64,000 nt of DNA from Prinsepia uniflora (taxonomy: Eukaryota > Streptophyta > Magnoliopsida > Rosales > Rosaceae): positions 95,740,721 through 95,804,720 of the forward strand of contig CM064861.1 of the NCBI GenBank assembly GCA_032719365.1, in the 5' to 3' direction. Positions 25,511 to 34,429 of the stretch are shown here, piece after piece. The notes beneath the pieces were generated by a model. The model did no database searches, was not told the DNA's origin, and saw nothing but the letters and a program-made list of their open reading frames with translations. How positions within the stretch are numbered: position 1 is the first letter of the stretch; each line of letters starts with the position of its first letter. A program made the translations under genes and the position numbers.

Positions 25511-27058
25511 TTACTCGAATAAAAACGGGTACTGCTCCCTCATCAAGTCTTCGGGTTCCCACGTCGCCTCCTCGACGTCATGGTTCCTCCATAGCACTTT
25601 CACCAACCGAATCGTCTTGTTTCTCAGAACCTTGTTCTTCTGATCCAGAATCTGCACTGGTTTCTCCTCAAAGCTCAGATCAGTCATCAGTTCTACTGGT
25701 TGTTCCGGCAAGGCATGTGAATCGTCCCGTAGGTATTTCCGTAACATGGACACATGGAAAACATCGTGCACTCTGGCAAGTTCTGGAGGTAATGCCAACC
25801 GGTATGCCACTAGTCCAATCCTCTCAATGATCTCGAACGGTCCAAAGTAACGTGGACTCAACTTCCCGCGTCGGCCAAAACGGATAATTCCTTTCCATGG
25901 AGATAACTTAAGGAACACAAAATCTCCAACCTCGAATTCCAAGTCTCGAATTCGTCGATCCGCATAGCTCTTTTGGCGATCCTGTGCTGCCTTCAATCTT
26001 TCCTTGATGATTCGAACTGTTTCCTGGGTTATGTCCATCAAATCCGGTCCTAAAGCTGCTCGCTCTCCTACCTCCATCCAACAGATAGGTGTCCTGCACT
26101 GTCGGCCATACAGTGCCTCGTAGGGTGCCATCCCGATACTTGCCTGATAACTGTTGTTGTATGCGAACTCCATCAAAGGCAAATGAGTATCCCACGAATC
26201 CTGAAACTGCAGTACACAAGACCTCATCATGTCCTCCAGTGTCTGGATAGTCCTCTCTGACTGCCCATCGGTCTGTGGGTGGAACGCTGTACTGAAATGT
26301 AAGTTTGTACCCAAGGCGTTCTGCAAACTTCGCCAGAACCTAGATGTGAAACGCGGATCTCGATCAGACACTATCGACTCCGGCGTACCATGAAGTCGAA
26401 TGATCTCCTTCACGAACAGCTGAGCCAGTCGGTTTGGCTTAAATGTCTCCTGTACTGGTAAGAAATGAGCTGACTTGGTCAATCGGTCGACAATCACCCA
26501 AACTCCATCGCATCCCCTCTGAGTCCTTGGCAACTTGAAGACAAAATCCATGGTAATGTGATCCCACTTCCACTCGGGAATCGGAAGCGGTTGCATTGCT
26601 CCATACGGTCTCTGCCGCTCAGCCTTGACCTGCTGACAGGTCAAACATCTGCTCACAAACACTGCAATATCCTTCTTCATTCCTGCCCACCAATAGTGGT
26701 CCCGGAGGGTACGGTACATCTTTGTACCTCCCGGATGCATGGCATAAGCCGAACTGTGGGCTTCCTCGAGAATTTCTGCCCGTAACTCTGCCACTGCAGG
26801 AACACACAAACGGCCCAGTTTCACCAGAGCTCCATCTGGTCGAATAGTAAAGTCCTGCATCTCGTCTGCTTCGACCTCGATCCTGTAGATACAAAGTGTC
26901 GGATCCTCCAATTGTGCCTCGATAATCCGATCGACGAGCACAGGTCGTACATGAAAACTGGCCAACAAAGCTCCCTGCTCATCCATTCCCAGCATAACTC
27001 CAGCTCTTCGGAGTTCCACTAGCAAAGGAAGGTACACTAGCCTCAGGTGTGCAATCGA
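25511..27058 (-). CDS. Integrase part of the F polyprotein, with chromodomain-like tail
   Basis: Same frame as the Gag-RT part, directly after the TGA at 27059-27061. No ATG lies at the junction, so it probably has no start of its own. From the GTG at 27037 there are 508 residues: HHCC zinc-binding region (H94, H101, C131, C134); DDE catalytic core with MDF (D164), SDRDPRF (D225) and GQSERT (E261); then a GPFEIIERIG block; then a C-terminal chromodomain-like segment (VLWRNHDVEEATWEPED, about 470-495). The family integrates the cDNA, and the chromodomain is thought to guide chromatin targeting. The product would be made only by read-through or from other copies in trans. Confidence 0.88.
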   Translation of the reverse strand, partial: SIAHLRLVYLPLLVELRRAGVMLGMDEQGALLASFHVRPVLVDRIIEAQLEDPTLCIYRIEVEADEMQDFTIRPDGALVKLGRLCVPAVAELRAEILEEAHSSAYAMHPGGTKMYRTLRDHYWWAGMKKDIAVFVSRCLTCQQVKAERQRPYGAMQPLPIPEWKWDHITMDFVFKLPRTQRGCDGVWVIVDRLTKSAHFLPVQETFKPNRLAQLFVKEIIRLHGTPESIVSDRDPRFTSRFWRSLQNALGTNLHFSTAFHPQTDGQSERTIQTLEDMMRSCVLQFQDSWDTHLPLMEFAYNNSYQASIGMAPYEALYGRQCRTPICWMEVGERAALGPDLMDITQETVRIIKERLKAAQDRQKSYADRRIRDLEFEVGDFVFLKLSPWKGIIRFGRRGKLSPRYFGPFEIIERIGLVAYRLALPPELARVHDVFHVSMLRKYLRDDSHALPEQPVELMTDLSFEEKPVQILDQKNKVLRNKTIRLVKVLWRNHDVEEATWEPEDLMREQYPFLFE

Positions 27059-29944
27059 TCATGCTGACTTCCTACTGAGTGCGTCTGCCACAACGTTCGC
27101 CTTCCCTGGATGATATTCAATCGTACAATCGTAATCCTTGATCAGTTCCAACCACCGTCGCTGCCTTACGTTCAGCTCCTTCTGAGTGAACAAATGCTTT
27201 AAACTCTGATGATCGGTGAAGATCCTGCAAGTCACCCCGTACAGATAATGTCGCCAGATCTTTAAAGCGTGAACCACCGCCGCCAACTCCAGATCATGCG
27301 TAGGGTAGTTCAGCTCATGTGTCTTTAGTTGTCTCGATGCATAAGCGATAACTCTGCCATTCTGCATCAGCACGCAACCCAAACCTTGCAACGATGCGTC
27401 ACTGTAGACTTCGAACTCTCCACTGTTATCCGGCAAAGCAAGAACAGGTGCGGTAGTTAATCGACGTTTCAATTCCTGATAACTCTGCTCACACCGTTCA
27501 TCCCAAACAAACTTTACTCCCTTCCTGGTTAAACGAGTCAACGGTGCAGCAATACTAGAGAAGCCCTCAACAAATCTCCGGTAGTATCCTGCCAAACCAA
27601 CGAAACTCCGTACCTCTGTCACGGTTGTCGGTCTAGCCCAATTTGTCACCGCTTCGGTCTTCTGGGGATCCACACTAATCCCGTCTGCTGACACTACATG
27701 TCCCAGAAAACCAATGCTGGTTAGCCAAAACTGACACTTACTCAGCTTGGCGTATAACTGGTTCTGCCTCAGCTTCCCTAACACCGAACGTAAGTGTTCC
27801 TCATGAGCTTGAGCACTCCTCGAGTACACAAGGATGTCATCAATGAACACGATCACAAACTTATCCAAATAAGATCGGAAGACCCTATTCATTAGATCCA
27901 TGAATGCTGCTGGAGCATTCGTCAAGCCGAAAGGCATCACAAGGAATTCATAATGCCCGTATCTGGTCCGAAACGCTGTCTTCGGGACATCTCCTTCAGC
28001 AATCTTCAACTGGTGATAACCAGATCGTAAATCTATCTTCGAGAAGTACTGTGCTCCCCGCAGTTGATCAAAGAGATCGTCAATCCTGGGTAAGGGGTAC
28101 TGGTTCCTTACCGTGACCTTGTTGAGCTGTCGATAATCCACACACAAACGGAGGCTCCCCTCCTTCTTCTTCACAAATAATACTGGTGCTCCCCACGGTG
28201 ATGTACTCGGTCGGATGAATCCCAAGTCCACCAACTCCTGCAATTGGATCTTCAGTTCCCGTAACTCCGCTGGTGCCATCCGATATGGTGCCTGCGATAT
28301 AGGTCGTGTGCCGGGAAGTAGTTCAATCGTGAACTCAATCTCCCGATGTGGTGGTAAACCAGGCAAATCTTCCGGGAACACATCCGGAAATTCCCGCACC
28401 ACAGGTATATCATCGGCACCCGAAGTATCACTAATCGTCGTCACAACATGCGCCAGATAGCCCTGGCATCCCTTCTGTAGAAGCTTCGTAGCGGCAAGTG
28501 AAGAAATTACTTCAGGTAGCGAACCGTCGCGCTCTCCCTGAAAAGTAACCTCCGGCAAACCCGGACTTCGCAGAATCACCCGCCTACTACAACAGTCGAT
28601 GAGCGAACCGTGCTCAGTCAACCAATCCATTCCCAAGATAACATCAAAGTCATGGATATCCATCAGGATTAGATCAGCTAGCAGATCTACATCCTCCACC
28701 CTTACTGGGCATCCCCGGATCACCTGATTCACGATGTACACAACGCCCATCGGTGTACCAACACCCATTTCACTATCCAAGGCTGACACCTCACGATCTA
28801 ACATACCCGCACAACTTTTCGAAATAAAAGAATGAGTAGCCCCAGCATCCATTAATACCCGTACAACAATATTTGAGATATGAAGAGTACCTGTAACCAC
28901 ACCAGGGGCTGACCTCGCCTGCTGCTGAGTCACTGCAAAAACACGAGCTCGGGGTCCCGCAGTCTGTCCGCGCCCACGCGCGCCACGCTCAGCACTCTGT
29001 CCTCGGCCTCTGGAAGGGTGAGAAGCCGAACTCTGTGTCACACTAACACCTTTAGTCTCGTTGTTCCTTGACAATAAATGGCAATCTCGGGCATAGTGGC
29101 CCGCTCCTCCACAAGCAAAGCAATTAACTGTCCTCGGTCCATCCCAAGACCCTCCTGATGCACCACTCCAAGCCTGATGCTGTCCAGAACTGAATCTCGA
29201 TCCGCCCCTCTGAGAGTTCCCATGTCGACCTGACCAGCCACGACCACGTAGAGATGAGGGTGCTCCTCGGTAATTTCCCCCCTTAGAGATCTTTGGGCCG
29301 GTTGGTCCAGGATGTGGACGATCCCGGCGCTGCCCCTCGCCTGATGATTGTCGCGCCTGGTGTGCCGCCAGACTGGCCTCGACACGAACTGCAGCGTCGA
29401 CCATGTCCCTCAGAGTCGCGTAACTAGTAGCCGTCACACTTGCCCGCAACTCCCCTCGGAGTCCCAACTCAAATCTTTGACATTTTTCCTCCTCAGTACT
29501 CACGAAAGCTGCGGCAAAACGGGAAAGCTTCCTGAAGGTCTGCTCGTAATCTGCCACGGACATATCTCCCTGTTCCAGCCGCAGGAACTCTGCCTCTCGT
29601 GCCATGCGAAATGAACGCGGGTAATACTGATCTAAGAATCGGGCACGAAAGACCTCCCATGTGGTGGTGTGAACAGTCCACCCGGACATCTCAAGACCAT
29701 GCCACCATTGATAAGCCCCGCCTTCCAGTAAGAAGGCCGCCAATGCCACCCGCTCGCCGGGTGGGCAGTGCATCACGGTGAAGATTCTTTCCCATTTCGC
29801 AATCCACTCATGGGCATCCTCGGGGTTTGATCCCCCGCTGAACGGTGTGGCTCCCAACCTTTGAGCCCGCTCAATGCTAGCACATTCCATCTCTCTCGCG
29901 ATTTCCTCGTCAGTTCGTATTTGAGGAATTCTCCTTGGAGGCAT
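27059..29944 (-). CDS. Gag-protease-RT-RNase H part of the F polyprotein
   Basis: 961 residues starting MPPRRIPQIR at 29944, after the primer-binding site. Order: Retrotrans_gag-like region (about 30-190, with QWWHGL); Arg/Gly-rich stretch; CCHC zinc knuckle CFACGGAGHYARDC (275-288); aspartic protease site LMDAGATHSF (D366), where the usual Ser/Thr after Asp is Ala; reverse transcriptase with VDYRQLNKVT (about 602-611) and the catalytic FIDDILVYS (D702-D703); RNase H from about 843 (EVYSDAS) to ADALSRKS. It makes the capsid and copies the RNA into DNA in the cytoplasmic particle. The frame ends at a TGA (27059-27061) exactly where related polyproteins continue into integrase, so this is a premature stop, not a natural end. 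Confidence 0.9.
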   Translation of the reverse strand: MPPRRIPQIRTDEEIAREMECASIERAQRLGATPFSGGSNPEDAHEWIAKWERIFTVMHCPPGERVALAAFLLEGGAYQWWHGLEMSGWTVHTTTWEVFRARFLDQYYPRSFRMAREAEFLRLEQGDMSVADYEQTFRKLSRFAAAFVSTEEEKCQRFELGLRGELRASVTATSYATLRDMVDAAVRVEASLAAHQARQSSGEGQRRDRPHPGPTGPKISKGGNYRGAPSSLRGRGWSGRHGNSQRGGSRFSSGQHQAWSGASGGSWDGPRTVNCFACGGAGHYARDCHLLSRNNETKGVSVTQSSASHPSRGRGQSAERGARGRGQTAGPRARVFAVTQQQARSAPGVVTGTLHISNIVVRVLMDAGATHSFISKSCAGMLDREVSALDSEMGVGTPMGVVYIVNQVIRGCPVRVEDVDLLADLILMDIHDFDVILGMDWLTEHGSLIDCCSRRVILRSPGLPEVTFQGERDGSLPEVISSLAATKLLQKGCQGYLAHVVTTISDTSGADDIPVVREFPDVFPEDLPGLPPHREIEFTIELLPGTRPISQAPYRMAPAELRELKIQLQELVDLGFIRPSTSPWGAPVLFVKKKEGSLRLCVDYRQLNKVTVRNQYPLPRIDDLFDQLRGAQYFSKIDLRSGYHQLKIAEGDVPKTAFRTRYGHYEFLVMPFGLTNAPAAFMDLMNRVFRSYLDKFVIVFIDDILVYSRSAQAHEEHLRSVLGKLRQNQLYAKLSKCQFWLTSIGFLGHVVSADGISVDPQKTEAVTNWARPTTVTEVRSFVGLAGYYRRFVEGFSSIAAPLTRLTRKGVKFVWDERCEQSYQELKRRLTTAPVLALPDNSGEFEVYSDASLQGLGCVLMQNGRVIAYASRQLKTHELNYPTHDLELAAVVHALKIWRHYLYGVTCRIFTDHQSLKHLFTQKELNVRQRRWLELIKDYDCTIEYHPGKANVVADALSRKSA

Positions 29945-30032
29945 AACCCGCTGTTAAGAGGCATAGATTAGATACTGACATCGTTTAAACTAAGTACTGA
30001 CCACTAGTCTAGCATGCTGACCACAACCTAGT

Positions 30033-30044
30033 GCTCTGATACCA
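30033..30044 (-). other. Primer-binding site of F (initiator Met tRNA)
   Basis: Minus-strand TGGTATCAGAGC, complementary to the 3' end of plant initiator tRNA-Met, three bases inside the 5' LTR. Confidence 0.9.
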
Positions 30045-30047
30045 AGT

Positions 30048-32910
30048 TGACAGGACCCGCCCCGATCCCCCTGGGACCACCCGGGACGTGCCCTGCTCCC
30101 GTCTGACACCCGACGTTAAAATACCAAAAATACCCTTATTGAAGATAAAATGCATAAAGAAAATCCATAGTTAAGTCATACATAGCACACCACACAAATA
30201 CTCAAATACAAATAGTGTCAGACAAGGGATGGTTCCCGAATACAGTTTATTGAGCACGACTCTAGACACACTACGTGCCAACCTACCCAGCAGTAGGGTT
30301 CAGGTACGCAACGTAAACCTATGCCTCTTCCTCCTCGGGATCCTCCTCCTCGATAGCACTACCTGGAGGGGTAGTAAAACAACAAAGGTGAGTGGGCCGA
30401 AACTCAAGGTTTACAAAGTAGTTTACCATTTCGAAAACATATAACTTTTCCCCTCCGTTTTCCGAAAAGACATGCATAGTATCAAAACCACAAAACCATA
30501 TAGTCATAAGCAGAATAATATCTACATAATATAATCTTAGTCACTGCACTATACATCCCAACCCTGACATCCCAGATGCCTGACGTCCCAGACGCCCAAT
30601 AAGGTCACAGTCTCAAGGCTACGCGTGCCACCCGGGGTCTCAATCCCGAGTCCAAATCCCGAACCTAGTCCGAGCATGGCATTCTAGATGTCTGACGTCC
30701 CAGACGTCCAATAGTAGCAATCCTGCTCCTGAGTCACTCTACGGTCCGGTCCCTCCGTAGAATGACTCCTCACAGGCAATGCGCCGTGACCGCTCCGGTG
30801 TACCTACATCCGGAGGAGATAGAATCCTAGGGTAGATCTATACAGTGCAGTACCACAGATAATATCGAGTTCCATTATACATATATATGACTCCAAACCA
30901 TTTATAAACAACCAGACGGGTCTCATGCCCAAACATCGTAATACGTGCCATAAATCGTACACAAGATAAACAGATACTTTTATCAAATCACATATAGATA
31001 TAGTAGAAAGTAAAACAGTTATGCATGCCGAAGTTTAGTGAAATCAAAGGCCCACTCACAGTACAATCCCGCTGCACTCCCGAGCGTAAAGCCCCGTCCA
31101 AGGTTTAAAGTACAATTCCTGTCATGCCCAAAACATACGTAAAGGTCACTTTAAGTCCCTACTAAACAACTACGAAACCCTAGACTGAAACCGGCCCGGG
31201 AAAGCCGTCCGAACACGCTTCCCAAGGCATCAAACCCTAATTTGACCAACTTAACGATCTCCGATCGACACGAAACCACCGCCATTGGATCCGTATCGTC
31301 GAAACCTTGAAAATGGCACTGGTCCCACACAAAACACTGTTCACACGCGCCCCCCACGCGCCGGTCAACCCTCTGGTCAACAGTGCTACAGTGATGCTGA
31401 CGTCAGCATGACGTCACTGCTGACGTCAGCATGACGTCACTGCTGACGTCAGCATGACGTCATCACTGACAGTGTCAGAGGACACGTGTCAACAGTCCAT
31501 TGGTCCCTGGTCTGACAATATTCTGACATGATGACGTCATCATGACGTCACTGCTGACGTCAGCATGATGACGTCATCAGCTACAGTAACTGGGTCTGCG
31601 AATCGGGTCACCGCAGACCCACGGTTCGACCCGATCACAGATCGTGATTCCGACCACCAAAATCGATGGGGTTTGTTCCTATGGACTCGTCTGAACATGT
31701 TCTATGGCTCTGTGTGATCAAAACTGGATTTTAAGATCAAGGATTCACCTGAAAAACGACGGGGAAATGGCTGCCGGTTCTGGTTCGTCTTCTCCGGCGA
31801 GCCGTTACGTTTCCAGCCACCAACTCAGGTCCAAAACACTCGTCTAGTCTCCTAGGTTAAGTCTCAAAAACAACCAAACAAATGCAACGTTAAAAACGGA
31901 CGGTTTGAGGCAGGGAAGGAAAATCGGCCTTCACGGGTTTGCAGGCTTACCGCCGCCGTGTCGCCGCCGTGGGCTGCCCAGTCCAATCCTACGCCGTCCA
32001 GAGGTCACAATGGTCCTAGCCCTAGGTCGGTTCGAGCCCAGACGTCACGGTTTGGATGGTTGGATGGTTTTGGGCTGCACGGGTCCTCACGGGTTTGTGG
32101 GTTTTCCGGGTTGCTCCGCCGTCCGTGGTGGTGGTGATGGTCGTCTGGAGGTGGCTGAGATGTAGGCTGGTGTGTGGGTTGAGGCTGAGGGGTGGTGTGA
32201 TGGCTGATGTGTTTGTGTAGAGAATGGGAGGTTGCACGGTTTGAAGGAAGAAATGAAAATGAAGAAGTGAGTCTTTGATGGCTTAAGAACAGAAGGAGAA
32301 ATAGAATGGATGGCTGAGATTGATTCTGAGTGAAGAGTGAAGGGTGAGGATTTAAGGAAATTAAACCATTTAATTAATCCCATGGCAGACCAAGATCCAG
32401 AATGTTGGGGATGATGTGGATGGGGTAGATGAGTGACATGTGTCACTCATCAAGGGTCCAGATTGATTGGGTTAAAGCAAATCAGATTATACTATTTTAT
32501 TATTAATTTAAGTTCCGAGTCTCGGTTAGTTCGGTTACGTTCTTGACCATAACTTTTTCGTCGTAAGTCCGATTTCAGCGTGCCGCCTGTCTACGGATTC
32601 GTATCGACGAGACCTACGTAACGGTCATTGGCCCTCGTCCGTTGGACTTCCCGGGTCAAAAGTCAACATTTGGCCCCCAAATGGCCAAATTACCAAAATG
32701 CCCCTCGACTTCCGAACGTCACATCTTCTTCCTCGAACGTCGGAATCGAACGTGCCACCTGCCTATGAACTCGTGACGTCCTAAACTACGTCACGGTCAC
32801 GTGTCAAAGTCCTAAATACTTCCCGAGGTAAAAGTCAACTTTTCCCCCCTTCAGGGGCAAAACGGTCAATTTACAATAAAATAATAATTACGAAAGTTCG
32901 GGTCGTTACA
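30048..32910 (-). repeat. 5' LTR of chromovirus F
   Basis: 2863 bp, the upstream (promoter) LTR in element orientation. It should drive transcription on the minus strand toward the Gag start at 29944. Contains ten TGACGTCA octamers at 31398-31576 and the conserved palindrome at 32428-32451. Confidence 0.95.
31398..31576. promoter_or_regulatory. TGACGTCA octamer array in the 5' LTR of F
   Basis: Ten copies of TGACGTCA in 179 bases, one 23-bp repeat unit (two octamers) more than in the 3' LTR. As this is the promoter LTR, the array is a candidate enhancer for bZIP factors; the function is inferred from motif density only. Confidence 0.6.
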
Positions 32911-33431
32911 TTTTGTGAGTCTGTTCTTTGGACTCTTCATGAATAACGAAGAGGTCGACGTCAAAGATTCAAGGCATCAATTGACGATTAATGTCTTTTT
33001 GGCAATAAAGATTAAGTGAAAATTGGACATGGTTTGGTGGGTTGGGATATTATGAAAATTGGGCCATGTTATTGACATATTGTGAAAAAGCTTCTCCAAA
33101 TCAAATAAATGATTGGATCCCATTGAGTTTAAAGTTCAACCCACGGTCCATAACCACTAACATTATATTAATTACTAATTAATTAATAAATTATATTTAT
33201 TATAATTAATTAATTAAATATTTGTACCCATTGTGATATTATGAATGCAAATATGTTCATAATAATACCATTATATTTTTAATATGTTAAACTTTTCCCT
33301 TTAAGAAAAAAACTGCATACGCATTCATCTAAGCCCTGCTTAGCCGTCTAAACGCTAGACTCCTATCCGCCGTCTAAACGCTAGACTCCTATCCGCCGTC
33401 TTAGAAGCGCCTAACGCCGTTTAGAACATTG

Positions 33432-33941
33432 GAATATTGGTAGGAGTAGTGGGTCGTGACTACTTAAGCTTACCGAGACATAGTAAACAAGTTTAAATAG
33501 CCCGGTAGGTGAGCCTCGTAAGCCAATATCTTATAACAGATGAAAAACAACAAAGTCCAAACTCCATCAATCAACATTGGTGACAGATTATAAAACTCTA
33601 CCAAAATTATAAACATGTGGACCATTGGATTTCTCCGAGGGGCGATGTAATATCCTGTTTTTTTCACCTCGGTTTGACCGATTTACAACTCTTTTGGGGG
33701 GCTCTTTTTGACTTTAGCTTTGTTTCCTCGTAAACATCTGCTTGAAAACGCGGCTATTTGTACGCAGCTGGTGCTTAGGATTAAAGCCTCGGCACAGCCT
33801 CCAACGCCAACCCCCAAAGGGCCAATGCCCAGCCCCTTTCTTCCTCTTCTTCTTCCATTTTTGCAGCTCACTCATACTTGCTTGCTTCTGTGCTTCAGAT
33901 TGATGCAAAGTTTCCACCTTTATGGAGTTTGAAGTGAAACG
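33432..33941 (+). other. Upstream region and 5' leader exon of the PSI-like gene
   Basis: No ORF with domain content. The pyrimidine-rich part (33815-33870) and the donor-like ACG/GTGAGT at 33941/33942 suggest a non-coding first exon ending at 33941. The transcription start is not determinable. Confidence 0.45.
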
Positions 33942-34370
33942 GTGAGTATTTCATCTACTGTATGAGCAAAGTTATTACCAGTATATCCTTCTTTTCATTT
34001 TGTTGTTTGAATCTGCGTGGGCAATCTGTAATGTACCTTTGCGTGATGAGCAAATGGGAGAATTCTAGTGTTTGGGACCTGGGAAGCTATAAATTTTGTT
34101 ACTTGATTCCTGGGTATTTAACTTAATTGAGACGAGGGCATGGGAATTCATTTTCTGTTATGTTTTGCTGTTGTTCCCATTCTTCCCGAGCAACCAAATG
34201 AAGGGTTAGAGATAGTATTGTTTTCTCCTTGTGTTTGAGTTAAGTTGGATTTAGGGATTCTGGGTTAGCTTTTGCGACATTTTTTCCTTTCGTTGAGAAA
34301 ATGGGAAATTGTGATTTTTGGTTTGGTGTTTAGCAAAATAATGATTCTTTTACTTTTAATTTTGCCACAG
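33942..34370 (+). other. Probable 5' UTR intron of the PSI-like gene
   Basis: Donor GTGAGTATTT at 33942 and acceptor TTTTGCCACAG ending at 34370 bound a T-rich 429-bp segment. A leader intron just upstream of the ATG is common in plant genes. Inference without transcript data. Confidence 0.5.
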
Positions 34371-34408
34371 GAATAAAGTTGCATACTGAGGTTTGGACTC
34401 TGCAGTGT

Positions 34409-34429
34409 ATGAGCTTTAATGGGGGGTGA
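34409..34429 (+). other. Upstream ORF overlapping the PSI-like start codon
   Basis: ATG at 34409 opens a six-codon frame ending with TGA at 34427-34429. It overlaps the main ATG (34419) in another frame, an arrangement that would force leaky scanning or reinitiation. Confidence 0.5.

Larger units (their letters stand above)
22614..32910 (-). mobile_element. Ty3/Gypsy chromovirus F (Tekay-like), young, nearly complete
   Basis: Full-length LTR retrotransposon of 10297 bp read on the minus strand. LTRs are 22614-25475 and 30048-32910, with TG..CA ends. The target duplication TTTTG lies at 22609-22613 and 32911-32915. An initiator-Met-tRNA primer-binding site (30033-30044) and a purine tract (25476-25487) are in the right places. 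The frame carries Gag, zinc knuckle, protease, reverse transcriptase, RNase H, then integrase with a C-terminal chromodomain-like tail, the order of plant chromoviruses. The LTRs differ by about seven transitions plus repeat-number changes, roughly 0.25 percent. At a commonly used plant LTR rate of 1.3e-8 per site per year this is of the order of 0.1 million years (rough inference). A single in-frame TGA splits the polyprotein. Confidence 0.95.
21792..33431. mobile_element. Decayed DNA transposon with inverted ends, host of the chromovirus F
   Basis: The left end reads CAATGTTCAAAATGACGGCC. The right end, read in reverse complement from 33431, is CAATGTTCTAAACGGCGTTA. Both ends continue into GGCG/CCTAGGCG-rich subterminal repeats (21805-21955; 33325-33425, with one 26-bp unit duplicated at 33343-33397). 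Removing element F (22614-32910) and one TTTTG leaves about 1.3 kb between the ends. I see no transposase. GGCGCCTAGG-rich ends recall non-autonomous hAT-like repeats of fruit-tree genomes, but no target duplication is visible, so the superfamily is open. Confidence 0.5.
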
